Source: Winogradskyella litoriviva (GTDB taxonomy: Bacteria; Bacteroidota; Bacteroidia; Flavobacteriales; Flavobacteriaceae). Taken from it: a DNA stretch of 64,000 nucleotides. Location of the stretch: assembly GCF_013249065.1 (NCBI RefSeq), contig NZ_JABRWQ010000003.1:434001-498000 (forward strand), in the 5' to 3' direction. The translations under genes and the position numbers were made by a program. The notes under the pieces were generated by a model. It had not been told where the DNA came from. It saw only the letters and a program-made list of their open reading frames with translations, and made no database searches. This document shows, in pieces, positions 43,552 to 53,784 of the stretch (its first letter is position 1; every line of letters begins with the position of its first letter).

Positions 43552-45936
43552 ATGGAATTTATTGTAAACTATTTGCCAGTATTTGGTGTATTAGCATTGT
43601 TGTTTGTCCTCTTAAAAAATATGTGGGTTTCAAAACAAGATGCTGGTGAAGATAAAATGGCAAAAATCGCAAAGAATATTGCAGTTGGTGCAATGTCCTT
43701 TTTAAAAGCCGAATACAAAGTATTGGCAATTTTTGTTGCTGCTGTAGCTGTCTTATTATTTTTTAAAGGCAGTAATGAAGAAGGCTCTAACGGAATGGTA
43801 GCTGTATCATTTATTGTAGGTGCTATTTGTTCTGCTTTGGCAGGATTTATTGGAATGCGAGTAGCTACCAAAGCAAATGTAAGAACAACTCAAGCAGCTA
43901 GACACTCACTAGGCAAAGCGTTAGAAGTAGCATTTGCTGGTGGAGCGGTAATGGGCTTAGGCGTTGTAGGCTTAGGTGTTTTAGGTCTTAGTGGACTCTT
44001 TATGATATATAGTGGTCAAGGATGGGAATTAAATGAAATTTTAAATGTATTATCAGGATTCTCATTAGGTGCATCTTCAATTGCATTATTTGCACGTGTT
44101 GGTGGAGGTATATATACAAAAGCTGCCGATGTTGGTGCAGACCTTGTAGGGAAAGTAGAAGCTGGTATCCCAGAGGATCACCCTCTGAATCCTGCTACAA
44201 TTGCAGATAACGTTGGTGATAATGTTGGTGATGTTGCTGGTATGGGAGCAGATTTATTTGAATCTTATGTAGGTTCAATTATTGGTACAATGGTACTAGG
44301 AGCAATTTATGCCACTTTACCAGAATTTCAAGGTGCATTTGACGGCTTAGGAGCAGTTTATTTGCCACTTGTACTTGCTGCTGTTGGTATTGTTATGTCA
44401 ATTATTGGAACTTTATTTGTTCGTGTTAAAGATGGAGGAAATCCGCAAACAGCATTAAATATTGGCGAATTTGGTTCTGCTGGTTTAATGTTAGTAGCAT
44501 CATATTTTATAATTCAGCAAATGTTACCTGAAACATGGGTAAATGGTGGAATAACTTATACTTCAATGGGAGTTTTTTGGGCAACCATTGCTGGTTTAGT
44601 AGCTGGATTATTAGTGGGTAAAGTAACAGAGTACTACACAGCAACAGGTAAAAAACCAGTATTATCTATTGTTAAACAATCTGAAACAGGATCAGCAACT
44701 AATATAATAGCAGGTTTAGGCGTAGGTATGATGTCTACAGCAATTCCAATTTTATTAATTGCCGCTGCAATTATAGTATCTCACCATTTTGCAGGTTTAT
44801 ATGGTATTGCAATTGCTGCTGTAGGAATGTTAGCAAATACAGGAATTCAGTTAGCAGTAGATGCTTATGGTCCTATTTGTGATAACGCTGGTGGTATTGC
44901 TGAAATGGCAGAATTACCAAGTGAAGTACGTGAGCGTACAGATAAATTGGATGCCGTTGGTAATACAACTGCAGCCGTAGGTAAAGGTTTTGCTATTGCT
45001 TCTGCTGCGTTAACTGCATTAGCTCTATTTGCTGCCTTTATGGAAACTGCTAATGTAAGTTCAATTGACGTGTCTAGACCAGATATAATGGCTGGATTAT
45101 TAATTGGTGGTATGTTACCATTTGTATTCTCCGCACTGTCTATGAATGCAGTTGGTAGAGCTGCAATGGCAATGATTGAAGAAGTACGTCGTCAGTTTAG
45201 AGATATACCAGAATTAAAAGCCGCATTAGGAATTATGCGTAAGTATGACTCTGATATGACAAAAGCTTCTGAAGCAGACAGAAAAATATTTGATGCAGCG
45301 GATGGTGTTGCTGATTATAGTAAATGTATTGATATTTCAACTAAAGCATCTATTAGAGAAATGGTATTACCAGGTCTATTAGCAATTGCTGTTCCTGTTG
45401 CTGTTGGTTTTATTGGTGGTGCAGAAATGCTTGGTGGCTTATTAGCAGGTGTTACCACATGTGGTGTTTTAATGGCTATTTTCCAATCTAATGCTGGTGG
45501 AGCATGGGATAATGCTAAGAAAACTATTGAAGAAGAAGGTCGCAAAGGAACAGATGCTCACAAAGCAGCGGTTGTTGGTGATACTGTTGGTGACCCATTT
45601 AAAGATACTTCAGGTCCTTCTTTAAATATCTTATTAAAATTAATGTCAGTTGTAGCATTAGTAATTGCGCCTAGTATTGCACTTACCTCTGAAACAGCAT
45701 TTGCAAGCAATGAAGAAGAAGTTTCTATTGAAATGACTGTAGACTCAATAGATTCTACTATTGCAACTGTAGATTATTCTATAATAAATGATGGAGAAAA
45801 AGTATCAGAAACTATCGTTTTTGAAGGTACTAAAGCAGAAGTTGAAAAAGAGTTAAAAGCTTTTGAAACAACTTTAACAGATGATTCTGGTAAAATTAAA
45901 AAAGTAATTGACAATATAGATATTTCTAAAGTTTAA
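43552..45936 (+). CDS. hppA: Membrane-bound ion-translocating pyrophosphatase
   Basis: This is a 794-residue, about 16-span protein with the catalytic block [19 protein letters not shown] and [29 protein letters not shown] has Ala and Gly at the two positions that mark the K+-dependent class (K in the independent class). It pumps H+ or Na+ using pyrophosphate; which ion cannot be told from sequence alone. After the last membrane segment there is an extra acidic C-terminal tail of about 75 residues ([12 protein letters not shown], then [12 protein letters not shown]) that most family members lack. A terminator follows. Confidence 0.95.
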   Translation: MEFIVNYLPVFGVLALLFVLLKNMWVSKQDAGEDKMAKIAKNIAVGAMSFLKAEYKVLAIFVAAVAVLLFFKGSNEEGSNGMVAVSFIVGAICSALAGFIGMRVATKANVRTTQAARHSLGKALEVAFAGGAVMGLGVVGLGVLGLSGLFMIYSGQGWELNEILNVLSGFSLGASSIALFARVGGGIYTKAADVGADLVGKVEAGIPEDHPLNPATIADNVGDNVGDVAGMGADLFESYVGSIIGTMVLGAIYATLPEFQGAFDGLGAVYLPLVLAAVGIVMSIIGTLFVRVKDGGNPQTALNIGEFGSAGLMLVASYFIIQQMLPETWVNGGITYTSMGVFWATIAGLVAGLLVGKVTEYYTATGKKPVLSIVKQSETGSATNIIAGLGVGMMSTAIPILLIAAAIIVSHHFAGLYGIAIAAVGMLANTGIQLAVDAYGPICDNAGGIAEMAELPSEVRERTDKLDAVGNTTAAVGKGFAIASAALTALALFAAFMETANVSSIDVSRPDIMAGLLIGGMLPFVFSALSMNAVGRAAMAMIEEVRRQFRDIPELKAALGIMRKYDSDMTKASEADRKIFDAADGVADYSKCIDISTKASIREMVLPGLLAIAVPVAVGFIGGAEMLGGLLAGVTTCGVLMAIFQSNAGGAWDNAKKTIEEEGRKGTDAHKAAVVGDTVGDPFKDTSGPSLNILLKLMSVVALVIAPSIALTSETAFASNEEEVSIEMTVDSIDSTIATVDYSIINDGEKVSETIVFEGTKAEVEKELKAFETTLTDDSGKIKKVIDNIDISKV

Positions 45937-45960
45937 CAACTTTTAGAAAATTAATTTAAA

Positions 45961-45991
45961 AACCCTCATGATTTAATTATGAGGGTTTTTT
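45961..45991 (+). terminator. Terminator of hppA
   Basis: AACCCTCAT/ATGAGGGTT makes a 9-bp stem with a 9-nt loop and a T-run. Confidence 0.88.
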
Positions 45992-46078
45992 GCTTTATAA
46001 ATAATTGACAACTGGTAGGTATTTTAGTTTTATAACTGTTCTATAAAAAAGCAAATAACCAAAATCAATACATTTAAT

Positions 46079-47911
46079 ATGACAACTATTAAAAGGCTTC
46101 CCAATTTTATACTAGTTTTTCTGTTTGCATTAATTACCATAACCTCTTGCGAAAAAGACGACGGTAATTCTAATAGTGAACAACAAGAAATTATCCCAGA
46201 TACTTTTTCTGAGTATTTTGGAAATGAGATATCAAGAGACTTCTTAGGAAACGTTATTGATATAAATAACAACCCTATTGAAGGTGTCACTATATCTGTT
46301 GGTAACAATACAGCAACAACAGACAGTAATGGAATTTTTATTATAAATGATGCTAACGTTAAAGAACGTTTTGGATTTATAAAAGCCGAAAAGTCTGGAT
46401 ATATAAATGGATCTCGTAGTGTAGTGCCTTCTAACGGAACAAATAAGGTAACCATAATGTTATTGCAAGCTACTGTTGCTGGCACTGTTAACAGTGGAGC
46501 ATCAGAAACAATTAATCTAGCTAATGGTAGTTCTGTTAGTTTTGACGGAAATTTTATAAAAGAAGATGGTACGGAATATACAGGCTCAGTAGATGTCATT
46601 ATGCACCATTTAGATCCTACAAACGATGCTATGGAAATGCAAATGCCAGGCATGTTATATGCTGAAAATGAAGATGGCGCCGAACGTATGCTTCAAACCT
46701 TAGGCATGTTGGCTGTAGAATTAAGAGGCAATAATGGTGAAGATTTAAATTTAGCCGAAGGTTCTACCTCTGAAATTAAAATACCTGTTGATGCTAGTTT
46801 ATTGAGTAATGCTCCTGCAACAATTCCGCTTTGGTATTTTGATGAAGTCAATGGGTATTGGAAACAAGAAGGCCAAGCCACCTTGCAAGGCAATACATAT
46901 GTTGGTACTGTTTCTCATTTTTCATTTTGGAATTTAGATGCGCAATTTCCTGCTGCGAACTTATGCATTACTTTAATTGATCAAGAAGGAAACCCGTTAA
47001 CAAACCAATCTATAACATTAACGCATTCTAATCCAGATTACTTATACCCAACATCCTCAGGCTATAGTAATGATATAGGCGAAGTGTGCGGTTTAATTCC
47101 TCTAGATGAAGTTCTAGAACTTAATGTTTATATGTATAGTTATTGTGGTAGCACACCTATTCATACTGAACAGATTGGACCTTTTAATGCCGATTCTAGC
47201 ATAACGGTTACCGTTGTTTATAATTCTGATGTGATTGAAGAAACGGTAATTGGAAACTTTAATACTTGTAATGATAACGCTGTAACAGATGGTTATGTGC
47301 AATTAAGGTATGGTTATCAAACATTCACAGATGTGGTAAGTGATGGAACTTTTGAAATTAACCTATTAAGATGTGAAGGAGACAATACCTTTGGAATAAA
47401 AGGGAGTGATTATGTTAATCTGCAAACTACAGATAGCATTAGTTATACATTTACAACACCTTTAACCAATATTGGTACGATCAGCGCATGTAATGCGGTA
47501 ACTGAATTTATTCAATATACCATTGATGATGACGAAACTGTGTTTATTATTGAAGATATTCAGTCTTGGTATTCTGAAGTATCAGATGCTGTTAGTGGAC
47601 CATCAATAAGTATTAGCGGATACGGAAACGGTACTGGCAATAACACCTGTTTTTATATGATGGGCGTATTAGATGCTTCTAATTTTGAAGGTACTTATGA
47701 TAATTTTGATTGGAATGATCCCAACGATACTGGTTTTAATATCCAAGAATGTATGGATATATCTAATTCTAATAACAATATAATATACAACTTAACCTCT
47801 TTTGGAGGCGTTGGAGAGTATATAGATATTAATTTTAGTGGAGATTATGAGGGGTATAATGGCAATTCACATACAATTAATGGTGTTATACATGTGTTAA
47901 GGGATAACTAA
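46079..47911 (+). CDS. Lipoprotein with carboxypeptidase-like regulatory domain (tandem copy 1)
   Basis: This 610-residue protein has a lipoprotein signal (ALITITSCEKDDG, lipidated Cys about 24) and a CarboxypepD_reg-like domain (FLGNVIDINNNPIEGVTISV) at about 58-130. A conserved domain ends with IPLWYFDEVNGYWKQEG and VGTVSHFSFWN (to about 290). Several beta-rich repeats follow in the C-terminal half, ending FGGVGEYIDINFSG. The next gene is a paralogue, nearly identical over residues 40-300 but diverged beyond. It is probably surface exposed. No enzyme motif is seen. Confidence 0.75.
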   Translation: MTTIKRLPNFILVFLFALITITSCEKDDGNSNSEQQEIIPDTFSEYFGNEISRDFLGNVIDINNNPIEGVTISVGNNTATTDSNGIFIINDANVKERFGFIKAEKSGYINGSRSVVPSNGTNKVTIMLLQATVAGTVNSGASETINLANGSSVSFDGNFIKEDGTEYTGSVDVIMHHLDPTNDAMEMQMPGMLYAENEDGAERMLQTLGMLAVELRGNNGEDLNLAEGSTSEIKIPVDASLLSNAPATIPLWYFDEVNGYWKQEGQATLQGNTYVGTVSHFSFWNLDAQFPAANLCITLIDQEGNPLTNQSITLTHSNPDYLYPTSSGYSNDIGEVCGLIPLDEVLELNVYMYSYCGSTPIHTEQIGPFNADSSITVTVVYNSDVIEETVIGNFNTCNDNAVTDGYVQLRYGYQTFTDVVSDGTFEINLLRCEGDNTFGIKGSDYVNLQTTDSISYTFTTPLTNIGTISACNAVTEFIQYTIDDDETVFIIEDIQSWYSEVSDAVSGPSISISGYGNGTGNNTCFYMMGVLDASNFEGTYDNFDWNDPNDTGFNIQECMDISNSNNNIIYNLTSFGGVGEYIDINFSGDYEGYNGNSHTINGVIHVLRDN

Positions 47912-47927
47912 TAGTATATATTTTAAT

Positions 47928-47967
47928 AAAAAGCCTTTCATTCTACCGCTGAAATGAAAGGCTTTTT
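47928..47967 (+). terminator. Terminator between the tandem lipoprotein genes
   Basis: AAAAAGCCTTTCAT/ATGAAAGGCTTTTT is a perfect 14-bp stem with a 12-nt loop. Confidence 0.88.
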
Positions 47968-48064
47968 ATTTAAAATTGTATTTGGGCAAAAAATTAATCA
48001 AATTTTTCAAGCAACCATTTTTTGATTTTTACATCTATAAAATATAATCATAAAATCAGCTGCT

Positions 48065-49879
48065 ATGAAATCGACCAAAATATTCTCATTATTTTTATTA
48101 ATCTTGTGCTTAGGTTTCACTTCTTGTAAAAAGGATGATAGTATTTCTGATGGTAATCAACAAATATTAATTCCAGACTCGTTTTCTGAATATTTTGGAA
48201 ATGAAATCTCAAGAGATTTTCTTGGAACCGTCATTGATAAAAACAATCTTCCAATTGAAGGTGTTACTATTACCATTGGTAATGAAACGGCTTTAACCGA
48301 CGGTAATGGTGTGTTTATTATTAGAGATGCTGATGTAAATCAACGCTTTGGCTACGTAAAGGCAGAGAAAGCAGGTTATATTCACGGTTCTCGCAGTATA
48401 GTTCCATCTGAAGGCACAAACAAAGTGAATATTATGCTATTAGAAGCCAATGTTATTGCTACCATAAACAGTGGTAATTCTGAAACCATTTCATTAACCA
48501 ATGGAAGCTCTGTAAGCTTTGACGGAAATTTTATTAAAGAAGATGGCTCTGCTTACTCTGGTTCGGTAGATGTTATAATGCATCATTTAGATCCTGCAGA
48601 TGATAATATGACTCAACAAATGCCAGGAATGTTATATGCGCAAAACACAGATGGTGCAGAACGTATGTTGCAAACGCTTGGTATGCTTGCAGTAGAATTA
48701 CGTGGCAATTCGGGAGAAGAATTAAATTTAGCTGAAGGTTCTACCTCTGAAATTAGAATGCCTGTTGACGCTAGTTTAATGTCTATTGCACCTGCAACTA
48801 TTCCGCTTTGGTATTTTGATGAAGTAAATGGCTATTGGAAAGAAGAAGGGCAAGCTACTTTACAAGGAAATATGTATGTTGGTACTGTATCTCATTTTAG
48901 TTTTTGGAATTGTGATATACCTGCGGAAGCGATATCACTTTGTATTACAGTTATAGATGAAGAGGGTAATGAATTAAGTGATATGAACGTTAAAATTACT
49001 AGTGCTACTTTTGGAACTACTAATGGCAATACCAATGAAAAAGGTGAAGTTTGTGGATACGTTCCAAGTAATGAAAGTTTAAGTGTTAACATCTATCTCA
49101 ATAATAATTGTAATAATACATCTTTATATACTGAAAATATAGGTCCTTTTTCTACAGATTCTAATATTACAATCGTAATACCAAACAATTCAGAAATAAT
49201 TCAGGAAACTGTTATTGGTACATTTAACACATGTGATGGAGACCCTGTATCAGACGGTTATGTTAAGTTAGCTTATAGTGGCAAAAACAATATAGGTTAT
49301 GTAACCGATGGTGAATTTGAAGTGAATTTAATTCGATGTGCCGACAATACTACCTTCAGTATAAAGGGAATTGATTACAACAACCTTCAATTCTCCCCAG
49401 AAATAAATTATACTTTTACATCTCCGATTACTAATATAGGAGTAATTAGTGCATGTAATTCAATTGAAGAATTTATTCAGTTTACAATTAACGGCAGTGA
49501 TGACTACATAGCAATCGATGACATTCTTTGCGTCTTTTATATTAATTGGGATGGGCGTCATACGCTATATATCCGTGATAATGAAACTAATGGAAATGCC
49601 TGTATAGAAATTACCGTAACACTAGACCAAGATTCTTATTTAGGAACCTATAACTATGGCAATATAAATAATCCAGGGTTTATTCCGTTAGGAGAATGTA
49701 TAGGTTCTAATGGCGATAGTAGTAACTCACCAATGACTCTTAATCTAACTTCATTTGGAGAGGTTGGTGAATATATTGATATTAACTTTTCTGGTTCCCT
49801 TATTAGGATTGAATCAGATGGTGATGGCTCAATAGAAGATTCAATTGTAGGTGTAGCTCATGTACTTAGAGATGAGTAG
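48065..49879 (+). CDS. Lipoprotein with carboxypeptidase-like regulatory domain (tandem copy 2)
   Basis: A 604-residue paralogue of the preceding gene. It has a lipoprotein signal (LCLGFTSCKKDDS, Cys about 21) and the same conserved N-terminal module (DSFSEYFGNEISRDFLG, IPLWYFDEVNGYWKEEG, VGTVSHFSFWN). Its C-terminal half diverges but ends in the same FGEVGEYIDINFSG and HVLRDE. Conservation in the first half and divergence in the second suggest that the tail binds different partners. It has its own promoter region after a terminator, so the two genes are separate transcription units. Confidence 0.75.
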   Translation: MKSTKIFSLFLLILCLGFTSCKKDDSISDGNQQILIPDSFSEYFGNEISRDFLGTVIDKNNLPIEGVTITIGNETALTDGNGVFIIRDADVNQRFGYVKAEKAGYIHGSRSIVPSEGTNKVNIMLLEANVIATINSGNSETISLTNGSSVSFDGNFIKEDGSAYSGSVDVIMHHLDPADDNMTQQMPGMLYAQNTDGAERMLQTLGMLAVELRGNSGEELNLAEGSTSEIRMPVDASLMSIAPATIPLWYFDEVNGYWKEEGQATLQGNMYVGTVSHFSFWNCDIPAEAISLCITVIDEEGNELSDMNVKITSATFGTTNGNTNEKGEVCGYVPSNESLSVNIYLNNNCNNTSLYTENIGPFSTDSNITIVIPNNSEIIQETVIGTFNTCDGDPVSDGYVKLAYSGKNNIGYVTDGEFEVNLIRCADNTTFSIKGIDYNNLQFSPEINYTFTSPITNIGVISACNSIEEFIQFTINGSDDYIAIDDILCVFYINWDGRHTLYIRDNETNGNACIEITVTLDQDSYLGTYNYGNINNPGFIPLGECIGSNGDSSNSPMTLNLTSFGEVGEYIDINFSGSLIRIESDGDGSIEDSIVGVAHVLRDE

Positions 49880-49923
49880 AATACAAAGAAGCCTTCTCAA
49901 TTGAGAAGGCTCCTTTGTATTCT
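49878..49923. terminator. Bidirectional terminator after tandem copy 2
   Basis: A 23-position stem (11 pairs, one A-C mismatch, 11 pairs; turn at CAATTG) overlaps the stop codon of copy 2 and separates it from the convergent barrel gene. Confidence 0.85.
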
Positions 49924-49934
49924 AATTGTTAATA

Positions 49935-52661
49935 CTACAACGTATAAGTCAACCTAAAAGTAATAAATCTAGGAAGAATAAAAGTCTCAGAACTATAAAC
50001 CGAAATATTGCTTGAGCCATTATTAACATTAGAATCAATATTTAATAAGTTACTCGCTTTAATTTGGTATTCCCATTTGGCATCTTGATCTTTTCTGTAG
50101 GCTAAACTAGCATTCCAAGTTTTAAACGATTCTGTAGGTCCAACATTACTACTTTGCTCTGTATATGCATAATCTGTTCTAAAGGTTAAAGAATCCCATA
50201 TGTAAGCATCAAATTCTACAGATGGAGCGCTTGTAGTATATTTTATATCATCACCTCCTTGATTAGTATCACTGATTCGATGACGGTATTTTAAAGTTAC
50301 GTTTGGCCATTCTCTAAAATTAGTACTCAACTCTGGTGTATAGGTTTGAGTAAAACTTTCATTAACAGATCTATTTCCTTGTACAAATTGATTAATCTTA
50401 CTGTAATTAAAATTAGCTCTAAGACTTGCCCTTAACTTTCCAAATGTACGTTGAATACGTCCAAAGGTAGAAACACTTTCATCCGCAAAATTAGAATTAA
50501 AATAAGTGCTTGTTCTAATCACATTATCAAAATCCGTGAGTGATCGTATCTGATCTATGTTTTTGTTATAATTGAAAAAAGCAAAAACATTAGTGTAATT
50601 AAAAAGGTTAAAACTAAAATAACGTAGACTTATATTATGCGAAAGTGCATTTTGTAATTCTGGCTCACCATACTGAATGCTATTATAATTATTTAAAACT
50701 AAACCTTCAGCCAAACTAGTCACATCCGTAAACGAATTTTGCATATTATAACTTAGAGTTAAACTTTCACTCTTTTTAAATTGAATTCTAGTTTCAAAAT
50801 CTGGTAATATTCTAAAGAAATCATCTTTATAAGTTACACCAAATTGTGTGTTTTTATTACCATATGCATGAAGAGAAAAACCAGGCGTAATTGTAAATTT
50901 ACCTGTTTTCACAGTGTAATGTGCACCTAAATAAACGTCACTAAAATTATATTCTGTATCATTTTCGTTTCTTAACAAATCACCATCAATTGTTGTTAAC
51001 GTTGCGGTTGGATCAAAGAATGAACCATCATCTAAAAACTGAAAAATATTAGAATTAAATTTTTGATTACTTAAAATAGTCCCTAAGGTAAAGTTGATAT
51101 TACTCTTTGAATTAAGGATATTATAGTAATCTAATTTAGCATCTAACTGATTAGATTTAATACGTCTCTCTTGATTTAAATTATAATTGGTTTGGTCAGT
51201 ATCTAAACCTAAAGCTTCTGCTGTAGTCTCAAAAGCATCTTCATCTTTTAAACCTGTAACATTGTAAAAAGGATCTTCGTCTTTAATTAAATGTTGTGCT
51301 TCAAAAGCAAAAATATTAGTCTCATTTAAAGTATAATAATAATTTACATTCTGATTAATACTAAATGGTTTTGCCTCATCAAGTTGATTAGTGTTACCAA
51401 CTACGTCCGAAAACACATTGTTAGTTTCAGAATCATCTGAAATACGACCAAGTATATCATAATTCAATTGATTATTTACATTTGGTTTATAGCTTGCACT
51501 TAACTTTGCTAAACCTTGATTAGTTGCTTCTCTACCTGTTTGTATAGTTTCTTCATCCGGAATTCCTAAATCTGAATCTGTATAACGTACAAAACTCTCT
51601 TGCCTTGTACTTAAACGATTACTATTATAAATTAAAAAACCACTTAAATCTAAAGCTTTATTTGGAGCATAACTAAAGTTAACCGCTGCCAATTTCGATT
51701 CTATTTTTTCTGCATCTCCAAGATCAGTTAAACCTCTTAACCCATTATCTCCAAGATTAATACTGGTTCCGCTATTGTTACTTGGTGGTCTAAAACCGCC
51801 TCCAAAATTTCTAATATCTCTACCAGTTAAAGCAACCTCACCAATATTATTTAAATCTCCTATAACATTAATACTGTATTTAGGGCTGTAATAAAATAAC
51901 TTTGGTTGAGCTAAATACAAATTATCATTTGGCGAAGGTGCAACACCGGCTCCAGCAGTAACATCACCAAACCAAAAGTTCTCTTTTCCTTCTTTTAATT
52001 TAATATTAATAGCCACATTATCTTGGTTATTCTGTACACCACTTAATTGACCAACTTCTGAATAATTGCGTAATACCTGTACCTTATCTACAGCATTAGA
52101 AGGGATATTTTTTGTCGCTAATTTAGAATCACCATCAAAAAAATCCTTTCCATTTACCATTAATTTATCTACTACTTTTCCTTCAACCTCAACTTGTCCG
52201 TCATCATTTATTTCTACACCAGGTAATTTTTTTAAGACATCTTCTAGCTTTCGTTCCGATCCATTTTTAAAAGAATCTGCATTATAAATTAAAGTATCTC
52301 CTTTAATAGTTACTGGCATCTCATAAGTTATCTCAACAGCATCAAGTTGAGTATCAGAAACCATATTAAAGTTTCTAGTTAAATCTACCTCTTTAGTCTG
52401 AATGGTTTCATCCACCGATTTTAAACCAATGTAACTAATTTGAATATTGTATAACGTATTCTTACTTAAAGACAATTTATATTTGCCATTAGCATCTGTT
52501 ATTCCATAAGATTCTAAAGAGTTAGAGTCTTTGTTTATAGCAATAACGTTTGCTAGTTCTAAAGGTTTACCAATACTATCCTTTACAACACCTTGAAGCT
52601 TAATTTGGGCAAAGGAACTACTTACTATTACTATAAATAATAGCGATAAAACATTCTTCAT
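49935..52661 (-). CDS. TonB-dependent-receptor-like outer membrane barrel with CarboxypepD_reg domain
   Basis: This 908-residue protein has a signal peptide (1-18), a CarboxypepD_reg domain (about 22-100, LQGVVKDSIGKPLELANVI) and a plug-like region with LEDVLKKLPGVEINDDG and VDKLMVNGKDFF. A long outer membrane beta-barrel of the OMP_b-brl_3 type ends in FITFRLTYTL. No TonB box is obvious. Two GLPGLI genes precede it on the same strand, a common partnership in flavobacteria. It may import or sense an unknown ligand together with them. Confidence 0.87.
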   Translation of the reverse strand: MKNVLSLLFIVIVSSSFAQIKLQGVVKDSIGKPLELANVIAINKDSNSLESYGITDANGKYKLSLSKNTLYNIQISYIGLKSVDETIQTKEVDLTRNFNMVSDTQLDAVEITYEMPVTIKGDTLIYNADSFKNGSERKLEDVLKKLPGVEINDDGQVEVEGKVVDKLMVNGKDFFDGDSKLATKNIPSNAVDKVQVLRNYSEVGQLSGVQNNQDNVAINIKLKEGKENFWFGDVTAGAGVAPSPNDNLYLAQPKLFYYSPKYSINVIGDLNNIGEVALTGRDIRNFGGGFRPPSNNSGTSINLGDNGLRGLTDLGDAEKIESKLAAVNFSYAPNKALDLSGFLIYNSNRLSTRQESFVRYTDSDLGIPDEETIQTGREATNQGLAKLSASYKPNVNNQLNYDILGRISDDSETNNVFSDVVGNTNQLDEAKPFSINQNVNYYYTLNETNIFAFEAQHLIKDEDPFYNVTGLKDEDAFETTAEALGLDTDQTNYNLNQERRIKSNQLDAKLDYYNILNSKSNINFTLGTILSNQKFNSNIFQFLDDGSFFDPTATLTTIDGDLLRNENDTEYNFSDVYLGAHYTVKTGKFTITPGFSLHAYGNKNTQFGVTYKDDFFRILPDFETRIQFKKSESLTLSYNMQNSFTDVTSLAEGLVLNNYNSIQYGEPELQNALSHNISLRYFSFNLFNYTNVFAFFNYNKNIDQIRSLTDFDNVIRTSTYFNSNFADESVSTFGRIQRTFGKLRASLRANFNYSKINQFVQGNRSVNESFTQTYTPELSTNFREWPNVTLKYRHRISDTNQGGDDIKYTTSAPSVEFDAYIWDSLTFRTDYAYTEQSSNVGPTESFKTWNASLAYRKDQDAKWEYQIKASNLLNIDSNVNNGSSNISVYSSETFILPRFITFRLTYTL

Positions 52662-52761
52662 ATAATTTGGTTGTGGTTGTTATTTTTATCTTTTGCTTAA
52701 ATCAAATATTTTAAAATCTTCAATTTAAAACGTGGTTGTGTAAATAAAAAAGAAAGACAGA

Positions 52762-53670
52762 CTAGTTACGTCCACGTCCTCCACCTCTACCGCCACGTCC
52801 TCGTCCATCATACATTTCTCTCATTTCTTCCATTTTTTTGGTAACAATTTCAGTGTATTCAGCCTGTGTAACTTCATCGCCTTTGGTAGGTTTTTCAATC
52901 TCTTCTTTTTCAGCAGGATTTAATACAATCTTTGTACATAATATTGTTGTACGATCTGCATTAACTTCTAATATTAGTCCTGGCAAACCCCAATAACCAT
53001 CTGGTCCTTGGTTTACAGGAATTTGCGGAGAATACCACGCTACAACTTCTATAGTTTTTGGTTCTTTAGTCTCTGGCTTATTATCTTTTTCCTTAGATTG
53101 GCTTTTTAAGCTATCTTTTTCTTTTTTACTTCCTTCCTTATCATTTCCTCGATCACTCGGTCTTCTAAAACTACTAAAATCAAATGCATCTGATGTTGTT
53201 ATTGCAGTAGCCTTAAAACAAGTATATTGACCAATTTGCTTAGTCTCAGTACCCATTTTCCATTCTAAATTTTTTAATTCATCAACTATTAAAAACTGTT
53301 TACCAAAAAATTCTTGGTCTGTAATAACTTCTTTTGTTTTTACATTTTTATATTTTGGACCACCAGATAAGCTAGAACCAAAACGTCCAAATCCTCGTCC
53401 TCCTCCAGGTGCTTCTAACTTCTCTTCTTCTTTATATACAGATTCAGCTTGGTTAAATGTTAATATATACTCTTTTTCTAAAAAGCTTTTCATACGTTCT
53501 TGGATTTGCTTTTTTCTTTCAGGACTCATATCTGGACCACCAAAATCATCCATGTTCATAGTGGTTTTAGATTGGTAATAAGCCTTTCCTTGAAAATCTT
53601 GAGCAAATGCAGTGAAACTTGTAAAAAATAATGTCAACAGTAACGCAATTTTTAATGGTAATTTCTTCAT
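52762..53670 (-). CDS. GLPGLI family protein with Arg/Gly-rich tail
   Basis: A 302-residue secreted protein (signal peptide 1-23, ending FAQ) with the family-naming motif YWGLPGLILEV at about residues 225-235 and the preceding AWYSPQIPVNQGP. The last 20 residues are extremely rich in Arg and Gly (DGRGRGGRGGGRGRN). The middle holds a Lys/Glu-rich low-complexity stretch. It lies 100 bp upstream of the barrel gene. The biochemical role of the GLPGLI family is unknown. Confidence 0.9.
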   Translation of the reverse strand: MKKLPLKIALLLTLFFTSFTAFAQDFQGKAYYQSKTTMNMDDFGGPDMSPERKKQIQERMKSFLEKEYILTFNQAESVYKEEEKLEAPGGGRGFGRFGSSLSGGPKYKNVKTKEVITDQEFFGKQFLIVDELKNLEWKMGTETKQIGQYTCFKATAITTSDAFDFSSFRRPSDRGNDKEGSKKEKDSLKSQSKEKDNKPETKEPKTIEVVAWYSPQIPVNQGPDGYWGLPGLILEVNADRTTILCTKIVLNPAEKEEIEKPTKGDEVTQAEYTEIVTKKMEEMREMYDGRGRGGRGGGRGRN

Positions 53671-53784
53671 GTTTTTATTGATGTTGTTTAAACTCCTAAA
53701 CGAATTTAGTTAATCTTACTTTAGCTAAGACTTCAGATATGAAGAAAAGTAAAACGCCACCTTGTTAAATTTATGTTAAGAAAA

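Noticed and set aside
46030-46653. 207-codon ORF opposite the first tandem lipoprotein gene
   Set aside because: It is fully antisense to a convincing gene, has no domain or promoter, and its composition is what the opposite strand of a Ser/Thr/Asn-rich gene gives.
53764-53780. GTTAA pair with 11-bp spacing before the second GLPGLI gene as a separate operator
   Set aside because: Only two short copies in AT-rich DNA and downstream of another gene; too weak to call on its own.
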